This document shows positions 1 through 10,341 of a DNA stretch of 64,000 nucleotides, one piece after another (within the stretch, counting starts at the first letter, position 1; each line of letters opens with the position of its first letter). The translations under genes and the position numbers were made by a program. The DNA lies in NCBI RefSeq assembly GCF_009905375.1, contig NW_027419131.1:62001-126000 (forward strand). The letters run 5' to 3'. The DNA comes from Apium graveolens (Eukaryota; Streptophyta; Magnoliopsida; Apiales; Apiaceae). The notes under the pieces were generated by a model. It did not search any database, was not told the origin of the DNA, and was given only the letters and a program-made list of their open reading frames with translations.

Positions 1-2
1 CT

Positions 3-200
3 CTCAAATACTTCATTGAAGACCAAGTCAAGAAGGGTAACTTGAATCAGTACATCTCCCGGGATACAAACCAGAAGGATGACATGCAAAAGAGAGGAAA
101 AAATGTAGTGAATGTGGTCCTAGGGGGATCCCACACCCCCCCAGGAGCCCAGGCTCATGAGACAAACTATTCTCCATCCAATCCTACTCGGAGATGGTAA
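3..200 (+). pseudogene. gag: Tat-type gag, C-terminal tail (partial)
   Basis: The frame starting at base 3 is open from the window edge to a TGG TAA at 195-200. It reads as the lysine- and glutamine-rich end of a Tat gag, with the segment VVNVVLGG near the end, matching the usual hydrophobic-GG motif before the protease of these elements. The protease frame begins at 194 in another register, so gag and protease overlap by a few bases with a frame change. I cannot tell whether that is an old frameshift or a normal arrangement. The rest of gag lies upstream of the window. Confidence 0.6.
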
Positions 201-650
201 TCTCATTCAGCAGCAAGGATTATAAAGGGGTCAACCCGAATCACAATGAAGCTTTGGTGGTAATACTGGATATTTTTGATAATGAGGTAAGAAGAATGCC
301 GATAGACAATAGCTCTTCAGTAAACAAACTCTTCAAGCACACTGTGGACCAGAGGAAGCTAGGGAGCGTGCGCTCAAATGAATGCCGAGAGGACCCTCTT
401 TATGGGTTTGGGAATAACTTGGTCCCGATCCAGGGAACCTTATACTTGCCAGTGATATTTGGATAGGCCCCAAACCAAGTAACCCATGTCATAAAATTCT
501 ACGTGATCAACACTCCCTCATCCTATAACGGAATAATTGGACGCTCAGCTCTGACCAGGATACAAGAAATAACCTCCATATCACACTTGAAAATTAAATT
601 CCCAACTCCAATGGGGATAAGAGAAGTTAAGGGAGACTATGAGCTGAAAA
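194..650 (+). pseudogene. Tat-type aspartic protease domain, broken
   Basis: One reading frame spans this interval, interrupted by a TAG at 464-466. It opens with ISFSSKDYKGV, the standard entry of Tat/Ogre protease regions, and continues with a degenerate catalytic motif, PIDNSSSVN where functional copies have DTGSS. Later segments, LYGFGNNLVPIQGTLYLP and SYNGIIGR, match the flap and second half of the fold. The catalytic Asp is kept but Thr-Gly is replaced by Asn-Ser, so activity is unlikely. After GDYELK, at about 647, the protease sequence stops abruptly and joins a fragment of the antisense gene in opposite orientation. Confidence 0.7.
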
Positions 651-1528
651 ATTTCTTTATTTGGGTAACAGCCTCCCCCTCTAAGATTGCAGGATTAAAC
701 TTTTTCTGAACATCTCCTAGGGTGAAGTAGGGCAAGAAAGCCAGGTCAAATCCCTTCAACATAATCAACTCCCCATTCCAGTGCTTCAAGGAAGTCTGGT
801 GCATAACTGGTGTGGCTACACCTGGGCCATAACCACACTCTACAGCCCGGAATCTAAGCTCATAGAAAGGTTTCTGACTTGATTTGGAGAGATAGAAGAT
901 TTGATGGAAAAGTTTGAAGGTGGGCAGGAGTCCAGACTTATTACAGCAGGCTATAAACCAGGTCATAGACTTAATACCGTTTGGGGTGATTTATATCGGG
1001 GAGATCTTATAAACGTATTCGCGGATATGTTTAACAAACATGTGACAACGACGACTCCACCCGGATCTCAAATGCTCTAGCCATACCGGGATGAAGCCAT
1101 CCGAGGGACGGTGGTAAATCCTCTCGTGAGGTTTCGGCCACCTCCAAGCAGTATCAGGAGTTAGCTGGAATGCAGCCCAAACTGCTTATCCATGATAGCC
1201 GGGTCGGCCTCCGCATAAAAGTCCATCAGCTGGTAGTGGTCCCGGCTAATTGTGAACGTGGCAAAAGCTTCCTCTAGAGCCCCCTGGTCATACACCCCAG
1301 GATGACCATCCTCATTCTTCTCATACCTAACCCGGGCATAGTAAATGCTATTCTCAAACTCGGTTGGTTTTCTGACAAAGTGATATTTTATATTGGTCCA
1401 ACGGCCCTCGGGCGTAAAGAGAACCGGGTTTTCTGGAAACTTCTTGAACCAGAAACTGGTAATTATTTCAGCGGACCCGGGATCTTTCTTCACCATTTCA
1501 ACCCGGATTTGTGCTCTTCCAGATGAAT
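647..1528 (-). pseudogene. Truncated duplicate of exon 1 of the antisense Tat gene
   Basis: This segment matches 17450-18331 over about 880 bp with a few percent divergence; both matching intervals are 882 bp. On the minus strand it encodes the same protein: a start-like region at 1496, the segment PTEFENSIYYARVRYEKNED, then HYQLMDFYAEAD, a frameshift near 1170, and the conserved block MTWFIACCNKSGLLPTFKL starting at 966. Where the other copy has a stop after FENSIY, this copy has Tyr, so each shows the other's ancestral state. It ends inside exon 1 on both sides, with no splice donor, so it is a dead fragment. Confidence 0.75.
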
Positions 1529-1589
1529 TCGGATATTACCTTTCTCAGAAAGTTATTATTTCTTTTACCTTACTATTAAAGCAAACAAA

Positions 1590-2130
1590 AAATAATTCGG
1601 ATATGGTCTCATACTCGGATCGGAAGCCAAAACTAAAAGCAGACAACCCGAATAAATATTCGAATCCGGATTAACAGCAACCACTATTTACTTAGAAAAT
1701 TTCTAAGTACATAGAGCAAATATTAAAAAGCAAAAGCAATCATCAATCTGGATATAAAGTCATACCCAGATTGAAAGCAAATATTAAAAGCAAAAATCAA
1801 CCCGGATAAGCATATGTATCCGGGTTGAAAACATCTATTATGTACTCAGATTATTCTTTAAGTACATAAAGCAGCAAAAGCAAACAATAATTCGGATATG
1901 GTATCATACCCGGATTTAAATCCAATATTAAAAGCAAAAATTAGCCCGGATAAGCTTCCAAATCCGGGTCGAAAACAACCAATATGTACTTGGATTATTC
2001 TCTAAGTACACAAAGAAGAAAAAGCAATCATCAATCCGGCTATGGTATCATACCCGGATTGAAAGACAACATAAAAAGCAAAAATCAACCCAGATAAGGC
2101 TTCATACCCGGAACCACCCAGCTATAAAAT
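1590..2130. repeat. Tandem array, about 147-bp unit, roughly four copies
   Basis: The phrase GGATATGGTATCATACCCGG, or a close variant, recurs at about 1598, 1749, 1892 and 2039, spaced 143 to 151 bp. Each unit also carries an AAAAGCAAAAATCAACCCGGATAAG-like segment (shown here only approximately) and a TTCTAAGTACA segment. Units differ by substitutions and small indels. The array lies between the truncated antisense fragment and the Tekay-1 insertion. I see no coding sequence in it. Confidence 0.65.
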
Positions 2131-2237
2131 CAATCCGGGTTGGGGCCCATAGCCACAACCCGGATTAAAATCATTTTTGCACTAAATATTTTCTAAGTGC
2201 CAGCCACAACTCCGGCTAGAATCTGAGCCCGGATCCA

Positions 2238-5176
2238 TGTAATGCCCTCTAGACCCGGGGTATAAGTCTGGGGGTTACTAGCTAATTACCACACCTATAC
2301 AATCTGAATAACAAATAATAAAGAAATGTATCTAAACCCCTTTTTAACACTAACCAGAATCTTTTTAGGTTGAAGTATGAAAACAAGAACCACTAACTAC
2401 TTTATTACAAACCAAATTCAAAATCTTACAAACTCTCTTTATAACAAATCATTGTCTAACCAGTTTTAAACTAACTTCATCTTTTATTCAAACACACACA
2501 CTAACTATCTACACTCCACTAGTTCGGGCAACTCAAAGCTTTCTTCCTAGATTAGGATCAACACATTGGGTATGAAAGGATCTCGAGGCTTGACCCGCTT
2601 CTTTACCACTCGACTCCTGATGGGTTTCATATTCCTTCTTAACTGAAAACAATAAGGTGAATAATAACAAAAAAAAGGGTGAGCCGAAAATTGCTCAACA
2701 AGTCCACAAAGTATAAACAGTGTTAAAGCAGTATAAATGAATCAGTAATCTGGGTATATCTACAAAGATATAACCCCGCGAGAATAGAAAGAAGGCCAAA
2801 AATATTACTATCAAGTCCTTGGAGTAGCAACTGGAACAATCGGTATGCTTTGATATATTCTAATCACCAGAATATATCAATATATGTGACTCACTTCAAT
2901 TATATCACCTTCTTCTATCACCGGCTTAACCTGCCTTGCTAGCTTAGCTTCTGTTAGAGAAATAAACTGGTTTAGTCATTTCGTACTTCAATTGCGTCTC
3001 GAATCGACTCCACATCGTTCATATTGTCTACCCATGCGCTTATGATTGACTCGTATATGATACATTAACAAGCAAGAATCAATTAACCACATAATACACA
3101 TAAGCACATAAGCCACATAATCATTTTTATAGTTAAATTAATTTTTAGAATCAAAATCGACTCGCTGATCGCTTAACTTATCATTATCTGACTCGTTTCC
3201 CATTTTTTCAGAATTTATCGGACTCGTCTCGGCACGCGATTCGGCTTATAATCAAACAAATAACAAGGTCAACTAATTTCTAGAAGAAATTAGGTTTTAA
3301 TATTATTTTTAATGAAAATAATTCATTTTTCTGAGTCTAAGGGCTTTCGTTTCACTCGAATCGGACTAACGGTCTAATTAATATCAATTAAACACAGATA
3401 ATTCAATTTATTATTCAATTTAAATAATTATTACTAATTTTTATACCCTAAAATAATTTTTAAATAATTATTTAAGAAAATCAAAACTGTAAATGATTTT
3501 TCTATAATTTTTGGAATTAAAATGAATTTATTATGATTTATTGAAAATTATTTGATTAATTATCAAAAATAATTAATCATTTTTAAATAATTAAGAAATA
3601 ATTAATAAATAGTAAATAATTAAGAAAATAATTAAATCTGATTTTTAGAAAATATTTCAGAATTATATATAATATAAATCAATTAAATAAAAAATTAATT
3701 AATCAATTTATAAAATAAATAAAAATGATTTTTATAATTAATAAAAATAAAAATCATTTTCCAGAAACATTTGTTAGAACTCAAACATCTGACAAATCAG
3801 ATCAAAACCGGGTTCTGGAAACGGGTCAAACGGGTCAATTCCAGGTCATAAAGAACATGACCGGAATCTGCCCAGAATCCGGCAACCAACCAGGATTCCG
3901 GCAGCCTGTTTTCAGGCCAAAAACAGAACCATTTGGCTCGTTTTTCACAGGGTTTCAATTCCAAATTACTTCACCAATCCATTCCCGACCAACTCATACC
4001 AAAAACATCCCGTAATCTTCAGCTCCGGCGAAACCGGCTTAAAAATCCAGCCAAAATACGAAATTACTCATCTGTACATGAAACTCAATGTTCTATAGTG
4101 CAAATCAAAGCTTAATAACTGTATAATCAAACCCCTAACATATCGGGAACCAAAGATTCACCAAAATCACGAAGCTATGTTTTGAAAATTGAACATAAAC
4201 CCTAATAATCGAACTTTGCTATCCATACATCGTTTATTCAATTAAACACCATGAATCGATTGAAAATAACATCAGGAAGCTATATCAATCATCAAAACAT
4301 CATAATAACCCTAGAACCAAAAAGCCCTAATTCGAACATAAACCCTAGAAATTGAAAATCAAAAATTACGAATTAAAACATGAAATTGATGCTAGAAACA
4401 GAAAGAAAAGATGAAAACCTTCGATTTGGGTACTTGAATCACTTGGTTTGATGCAGTAATCAGTTCGAAATCATCGATTGAATCCTTGACCCGACCATGT
4501 TCTTCCCGACCCGATTTGCAGAGAATTTGTGTATTTTTTGATTTTTAATTACTTAATTAATAATAATTAAATAAAAATTAGCCTATTTATAGTAGTAAAA
4601 TTAATACTCCTAATTAAAATTAAGGCCCTAATTCTACATCTTTTAAAATTAATAAGCCCCTAATTTTATAATTTTTGAGTATTAAAATTTAATTTATAAA
4701 TATTTTATATATACAATATATATGTCAAAATTTTCCAAAAATTGTGAATAATGCAAAAATACAAAGAAATGGAATAAATGAAAGTCTTATAATTTTATAA
4801 AAATATAAATGTGATTTTTGTGGGGGTTTTAACACCCAATGGGGCCCGGAAAAGTCTTTTTTCGTGAAACGAGAAAATTTGTAAAAGACCTAGATCAGAA
4901 TAATGCGATGGTAAAAGGCGTTTGATGAAAAATAAGGCCCATTATTTTATTTGAAATAAAATATCTGCTTTAAAATCATGATTCGGGTCGTATAACTTTT
5001 GAAATGAAAGCTATAAATGAAAAAATAAAGTATCTGAAAAATACCTGGACGACACAGAATGCACGTAACACATAGCAATTAGGGTTTTACAGTTAATTAC
5101 ACATAAAGGACACATTAACACACATAATTTATTATAAATATGATATAATACAAACGTAAATTTCCCAGATATTACA
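2238..5176 (-). repeat. Tekay-1 3' LTR (2939 bp, with two internal deletions)
   Basis: Begins TGTAATGCCC and ends ATATTACA on the plus strand. It matches 12384-15710 throughout except for two blocks of about 180 and 190 bp that are missing here, at about 2798 and 2887. Substitutions against the partner LTR run at a few percent in the parts I compared. The polypurine tract directly adjoins its right end, making this the 3' LTR of a minus-strand element. Confidence 0.93.
4584..4591 (-). promoter_or_regulatory. TATA box in Tekay-1 3' LTR
   Basis: The minus strand reads CTATAAATAGGC, a good plant TATA box, about 590 bp from the U3 end of the LTR. It is conserved at 15107-15114 in the partner LTR and matches the position of the boxes in Tekay-2 and the solo LTR. 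Confidence 0.6.
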
Positions 5177-5191
5177 TCCTTCGCCCCTTAA
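5177..5191 (-). other. Polypurine tract of Tekay-1
   Basis: Minus strand TTAAGGGGCGAAGGA directly abuts the TGTAAT start of the 3' LTR. This is the expected plus-strand DNA priming site. Tekay-2 has the same tract with one change (GGGG GGAAGGA). Confidence 0.8.
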
Positions 5192-5215
5192 TAGGATTCT
5201 GTCCTCAGAATCTCA

Positions 5216-5701
5216 CTACGAAAATAAATGAGGATATTTCTCAAACATTTCACTCTCAAGTTCCCAGGTTGATTCTTCAACCATAGGGTTTCTCCACAAA
5301 ACTCGCACTAAAGACACAGACTTATTTCTCAACACCTTCTCTCGCCGATCTAAAATTCTTATCGACTATTCTATAAAAGATAAATCAGGTTGGATATCTA
5401 TCGGTTCATACTATATCACATGCCTAGAATCAGGATTATATCGCTTAAGCATCGACACGTGAAACACATTGTGAATATGTTGCATATGAGGCGGTAAAGC
5501 TAATTTGTACTCAACTTTACCCACTTTCTTCAAAATTTCAAATGGTCCGACGTATCGTGGCTTCAATTTACCCTTGTTGCCAAATCTGGTTAATCCATTC
5601 CATGGCGATATTTTGAGTAACACGTGCTCTCCTTCCCGGGAGTCTATATCCTTTCTAGCTTGATTTGCATATTTGCGTTGTCTATCTTGTGCTACATCTA
5701 A
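5216..5701 (-). pseudogene. Tekay-1 integrase C-terminus and chromodomain
   Basis: Continues the integrase after a TGA at 5702-5704. It holds the GPY/F-type module (PRYVGPFEILKKVGKVEYKL) and HNVFHVSMLKRYNPDSRHVI, then a TAG, then a chromodomain-like segment with LVRVLWRN and STWELESEM before the final TAG at 5216-5218. Stops lie after RHVI and after LSFIE. In chromoviruses this module is thought to steer integration to marked chromatin. The terminal stop is only about 40 bp from the 3' LTR, as in Tekay-2. Confidence 0.85.
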
Positions 5702-6581
5702 TCACTTTTGAATAAGTTCTATCTTTTCTTTAGTTTGTTGGATTAATTCTGGACCTAAAACCTTCCATTTTCCAACTTCATCCCAATATACTGGTGATCT
5801 GCATTTTCTTCCATATAACGCTTCATACTGTGGCATTCCAATGCTTGCATGATAGCTGTTGTTGTAAGAAAATTCAACCAAAGGTAAATGCTCATCCCAA
5901 CTGCCTTCGAAGTCAATCGCACAAACTCGTAGCATGTCCTCGATTGTTTGGATAGTTCTTTCACTCTGCCCATCGGTTTGCGGATGATAAGCGGTACTCA
6001 TGTTTAATTTAGTTCCAAGACATTCTTGAAATTGTCTCCAAAATATTGAATTGAAATGGGGATCTCGATCAGACACGATAGATGTTGGAACTCCATGTCG
6101 CATCACAGTTTCCTTGAGATACAAGTGCACTAGCTTGTCGAGCGAAAATCTTTCATTAATCGGTAGAAAATGTGCCGACTTTGTTAGTCTGTCAATGATT
6201 ACCCATATCGCATCATGATTTGCTTTAGTTCTCGGAAGTCCTAGCACAAAATCCATCGCTAGATGTTCCCATTTCCATTCTGGAATATCTAATGGTTGCA
6301 GTAATCCACTCAGACGTTGATGTTCCACTTTAACTCGCTGGCATGTGTAGCATTTACTTACCCATTCAGCTATCTCATTCTTCATATTTGGCCACCAAAA
6401 ATTTTCCTTCAGATCGCGGTACATTTTTGTACTTCCTGGATGAATGGAATACTTCGAATTGTGCGCATCTCGCAAGATTTCTTCTTTTAGTTCGGCCACA
6501 TTAGGGATCCAGATTCTTAATACAAAGCGTAGAATTCCTTCGTTAGCTTTCTGGGTTGTGATTTCTTCTCCCGTTAAGTCA
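5702..6581 (-). pseudogene. Tekay-1 integrase, zinc and catalytic core domains
   Basis: An uninterrupted stretch encodes the HHCC zinc domain ([10 protein letters not shown]...CYTCQ) and the DDE core: [10 protein letters not shown] carries the first Asp, IVSDRDPHF the second, and DGQSERTIQ the Glu. The open frame starts upstream at 6706, but its first residues are a frame-shifted run-in. All catalytic residues I can identify are intact. The frame ends at a TGA after IELIQK, beyond which the C-terminal module continues in the same frame. This is the best preserved pol domain of Tekay-1. Confidence 0.9.
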
Positions 6582-8252
6582 TCATCTTGACTCATCACTT
6601 CTTCTTGACAACATCGAATTTTTTCTAATAATTCCGATTGAAAAGTCATAGCGTATAGCTTCAGTAGATTCATTGGGAACACGAACTTCGATTTCCAACC
6701 TGTCAAATTCCTTGGCTAATTCTTTATATGAAGTTAACAGATTCAATCTTTCTTTTCGGCTCAGTGCAACTGCCACAACATTCGCTTTCCCCGGATGATA
6801 ACTGATCGTAACATCATAATCTTTAATCAATTCTAGCCATCATCGTTGTCTCATGTTTAGTTCCTTCTACGTAAAGATGTACTTCAGACTCTTATGATCC
6901 ATGTAGATTTCGCATTTCTCACCGTAGAGATAGTGTCTCCAAAGTTTCAATGCAAATACGATCGCTGCTAATTCCAGATCATGCGTAGGATATTTTTGTT
7001 CATGAGGTTTTAGCTGTCTCGAAGCATATGCAATGACGTTATCATGTTACATCAGTACACATCCTAATCCGCGGTATGAAGCATCATTGTAAATGACAAA
7101 ATTTACATGCTCGTCTGGCAATACGAGTACCGGTGCGGTTACTAATCGATTCTTCAGCTCTTGGAAACTTTCTTCACATTTGTCATCCCATACGAACTTT
7201 TCACTTTTTCGAGTTAACTTGGTTAGTGGCGTTGCTATTTTTGCAAAATCTTTGACAAATCTTCTATAGTATCCTGCCAATCCCAAGAAACTTTGAACGT
7301 CTGTTGGTGTCTTCGGCCTTTCCCAACTCCACACAGCTTCAATCTTCGCTGGATTGACTTGAATGCCTTCTCTACTGATGATGTGCCCTAAAAATTGTAC
7401 TTCCTTCAACCAGAACTCACATTTCGAAAATTTCGTGTACAGTTGTTCCTTCCTTAGATTTTCCAAGGCAATCCTTAAGTGCTCAGCATGCTCTTCTTCC
7501 GTTTTTGAATAAATCAAGATGTCATCGATAAATACAATCACGAATTTATCCAAGTACCTCTTGAATACCCTATTAATCAGATCCATGAATGCTGCTGGCG
7601 TGCTGGTCAACCCGAATGCCATTACCAAAAATTCATAATGTCCATATCTAGTACGGAATGTAGCCATGGGAATATCTTCAGCTTTAATCTTTAATTGATG
7701 ATAGCCCGATCGCAAATCTATCTTCGAAAACCATGCGGCTCCTTTTAGCTGATCGAACAAATCATCGATTCTCGGTAAAGGATATTTATTCTTGATAGTG
7801 AGCTTATTAAATTCTTGATAGTCAATGCAAAATCGCATGTTGCCATCTTTCTTCTTCACAAATAATACTGGTGCACCCCACGGGAATATACTGGGTCTTA
7901 AGATGCCTCGGTCTAGAATATCTTATAATTGCGTTGACAATTGTTTCATCTCGACTGGTGTCATTCGATACGGAGCTTTCGAAACTGATTTTGTACTTGG
8001 CGCTAAGTCAATCGTAAATTCGATTTCTCGATCTGGCGGTAACCCTGGAAGCTCGTCTGGAAAGACGTCAGGAAATTCACATACAACTGGAATGTCTTCT
8101 ATTTCGGGACTTCCCTTCTCGGTATCTAACACGTAGGCTATATACACCTCACATCCCTCTCGAAGCAATCGGTTGGCCTGCATTATTGTCAGAAATTTCT
8201 TCCACTGTTTTTTGCCTTTGAACATTACCGTTGTATTTTCCGCACTTCGCAA
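6582..8252 (-). pseudogene. Tekay-1 reverse transcriptase and RNase H
   Basis: From 8252 the frame runs through [20 protein letters not shown], a TAA at 7923-7925, then [21 protein letters not shown] and the RT palm with the active-site motif FIDDILIY intact. After 7047 RNase H follows with in-frame stops near 7049, 6870 and 6840. RNase H keeps NDAS, DLELAA and DHKSL, but the ADALS motif reads AVALS, so the last catalytic Asp is lost. Chromovirus RT and RNase H copy the genomic RNA in the cytoplasmic particle; this copy cannot make an intact enzyme. Confidence 0.9.
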
Positions 8253-8701
8253 TTAGTGGGATTATATCTCTTACTTGGAAAATTATGGTCGACCCCGACT
8301 ACACCTTCCTCGAAATCGAGACCTAAAATAATGTCAAACCCTTCTAGCTTAAAAGGAATCAAGTTTACGGAGAAATGATGTCCGGCTATTTCTATATCGC
8401 ACGCAGGACATACTCGATCTACTGAGACTTGGTCATCATTCGCTAATTTTATAATTAACATCTCGCCCAACCATTCAATTTCGCAATGTAACTTATCAAG
8501 GAGTTCTTCGGAAATAAATGAACGAGTAGCTCCAGAATCAATTAATACTTTTGAATTTACGGAATTCACCAAAAGCATACCTGCAATTATACTAGGACTC
8601 TGCACTGCTTCTTTCATTGTCATGTTGAAGGTCCTTGTTCTGGGTTGATTAAGCGACGGTGGAGGAGGTAATGCCAACACTTTCGGAATACTAGCTGCCA
8701 T
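8225..8701 (-). pseudogene. Tekay-1 aspartic protease
   Basis: The protein holds [13 protein letters not shown] (codons near 8526-8545), the DSG-A catalytic motif of gypsy proteases, followed by the hydrophobic IILGLD segment of the second half. The homologous Tekay-2 frame continues from LGMD into a conserved linker; here the reading after LGLD changes to unrelated residues, marking a frameshift near 8290. The correct register resumes at 8252. A leucine- and proline-rich linker precedes it, directly after the gag zinc knuckles. Confidence 0.85.
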
Positions 8702-8709
8702 TGCTGGTC

Positions 8710-9792
8710 CTTTACAATTCCTAGCGATATGTCATTTCTTTCCACACTGAAAGCAAAAAACTTATGCTGTTTTTCCCATTGGACATTCGTTAGAATAGTG
8801 TCCTTTCTACTTACATTTGAAACATGTCACATTCACTTTGATACAGATGCCAGTATGTTTCCGTCCACAAGTTTTGCAGTACGGCACTGGGACTCTGACA
8901 ATTCCATGCTGCCTGGGAGCTTGGAAATGATTACCTATTTTCTGGATACCTTGTCCTATCCTTTTAAAATTTAAATTTGTCCGGGATTAAAATCCCCGCT
9001 TCCTGCTGGAGTGGCTTTGGAAACTTCCCTATCCTCTTTCCTTTTGAGATCTTTCGCTCTCCACTTCAATAATCAAGGCTTTCTGGACTACGGCGGTATA
9101 CGTCGTTAATTCAAAAATTGCAACTTATCCACGGATCCATGGTCGTAATCCTTTTTAAAACCTTTGAACTCATTTTTCTTCAGTATCAACTTGTTCTGGG
9201 AGAAACCTAGCCAATTAAGTAAATTTGGCTTCTTACTCCGTCACGGACATACTTCCCTGCTTCAGTTCCAAAACTTAATGTGCATTTGATTCTTCACATA
9301 GCGAGGAAAATGTTTCTCTAAGAACAGCTCTTTAAACCTATCCCATGCAATAAAATCTTCACCTTTTAAAGCCTTCTTAGATTCCCACCAATAATTTGCT
9401 TCTCCTTTCAACAAGTAGCTAGCAAAGTCAGTTTTCTGGTCTTCACCTACCTTCACTAGCGCAAATGCTTTCTCTATTTCTTTCAACCAAGTGGTAGCCT
9501 TAATAGGGACAGCAGATCCCTCAAATTCTGGAGGGTTAACAGAATGAAACTGCTTGAAAGTAGCAATAGGTATGGTTGGTGGCATCTGGGGCTCAGGACA
9601 AGGTGGCTGTTGTAATATTTGATGATAAATCTGCTGCTGCTGTTGCTGCATCTGTTGTTGCATCATTACCATATATTGTTGCATCAAATGGAACATTTGG
9701 TTCATGGTATAATTGGTCTGTTCTTCGGAGTTGCTGTTAGAAGTCTCAGTCCTAGTCTTTCTTTTGGGTGCCAATTGCTGATAATAAAACAA
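8710..9792 (-). pseudogene. gag: Tekay-1 gag
   Basis: From 9792 the frame has a basic, polyglutamine-rich N-terminus and then the capsid-type retrotransposon gag domain with [23 protein letters not shown] and ERYVKNQM-like features, to 9262. Downstream the sequence is frame-shifted and decayed. Relics of two CCHC zinc knuckles are visible at 8710-8835 as CFKCK, a stop, GHYSNEC, and CFQCGKK, a stop, HIARNC. Gag builds the particle and the knuckles bind RNA. The Met at 9792 is only the first in the frame; the Tekay-2 start corresponds to a point about seven residues later. Confidence 0.85.
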
Positions 9793-10341
9793 GTGATGTC
9801 TTTTTAACAGTTTACTAAATAATTGACAGTTAGTAAGAAAACAATTTATTCTGTATTAACAAAATTTAGATAATGGTTCGAAGAAAGAAAATAGTTTGCT
9901 TAATATAAAAACGGGAAGTATAAACAGAACAGTTTACGTTAATATAAAGACAAGAAATGTAAATAGTTAAATGAAATATTTGTTCTTCTCTTTCTTTTTT
10001 TTCAGAATTTAAAGTACGAAAAGCTGTAAAACACTAAAGTAAAGGTAAATGCTGTAAAATTGTAAAGACTGAAATTTAAATAAAAATAAAAGAAAATTTT
10101 AAAAGTTCATTTTATATATCTAACACCAGCTCCAGGTGTGAATGCTTGGTATAAAAAGTCTCGCTCTGCTGGTCATGGCTACTGCTACTAGTCAGAATAC
10201 TACTACAAGTCAAGCTGCTACTACACACATACACATTATACTAGCTGCATCTATGTACATCTGTCATCTCCATTACGTTAGTCCTCTGTAGTCAAAATCT
10301 CAGAACCCCGGCGGAATACGCCTCAGCTCGTCTCAAAGTAT
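9793..10341. other. Tekay-1 spacer between extra frame and gag
   Basis: About 550 bp of AT-rich sequence with no reading frame I can support. Tekay-2 has a spacer of similar length (about 460 bp) in the same place, so this is an inherent part of the element and may be a gag leader. Confidence 0.5.

Noticed and set aside
3725..4115. Open frames in both Tekay-1 LTRs (also 14295-14638)
   Set aside because: Shared through LTR duplication, with changed frames between the copies; proline/threonine-rich chance frames.
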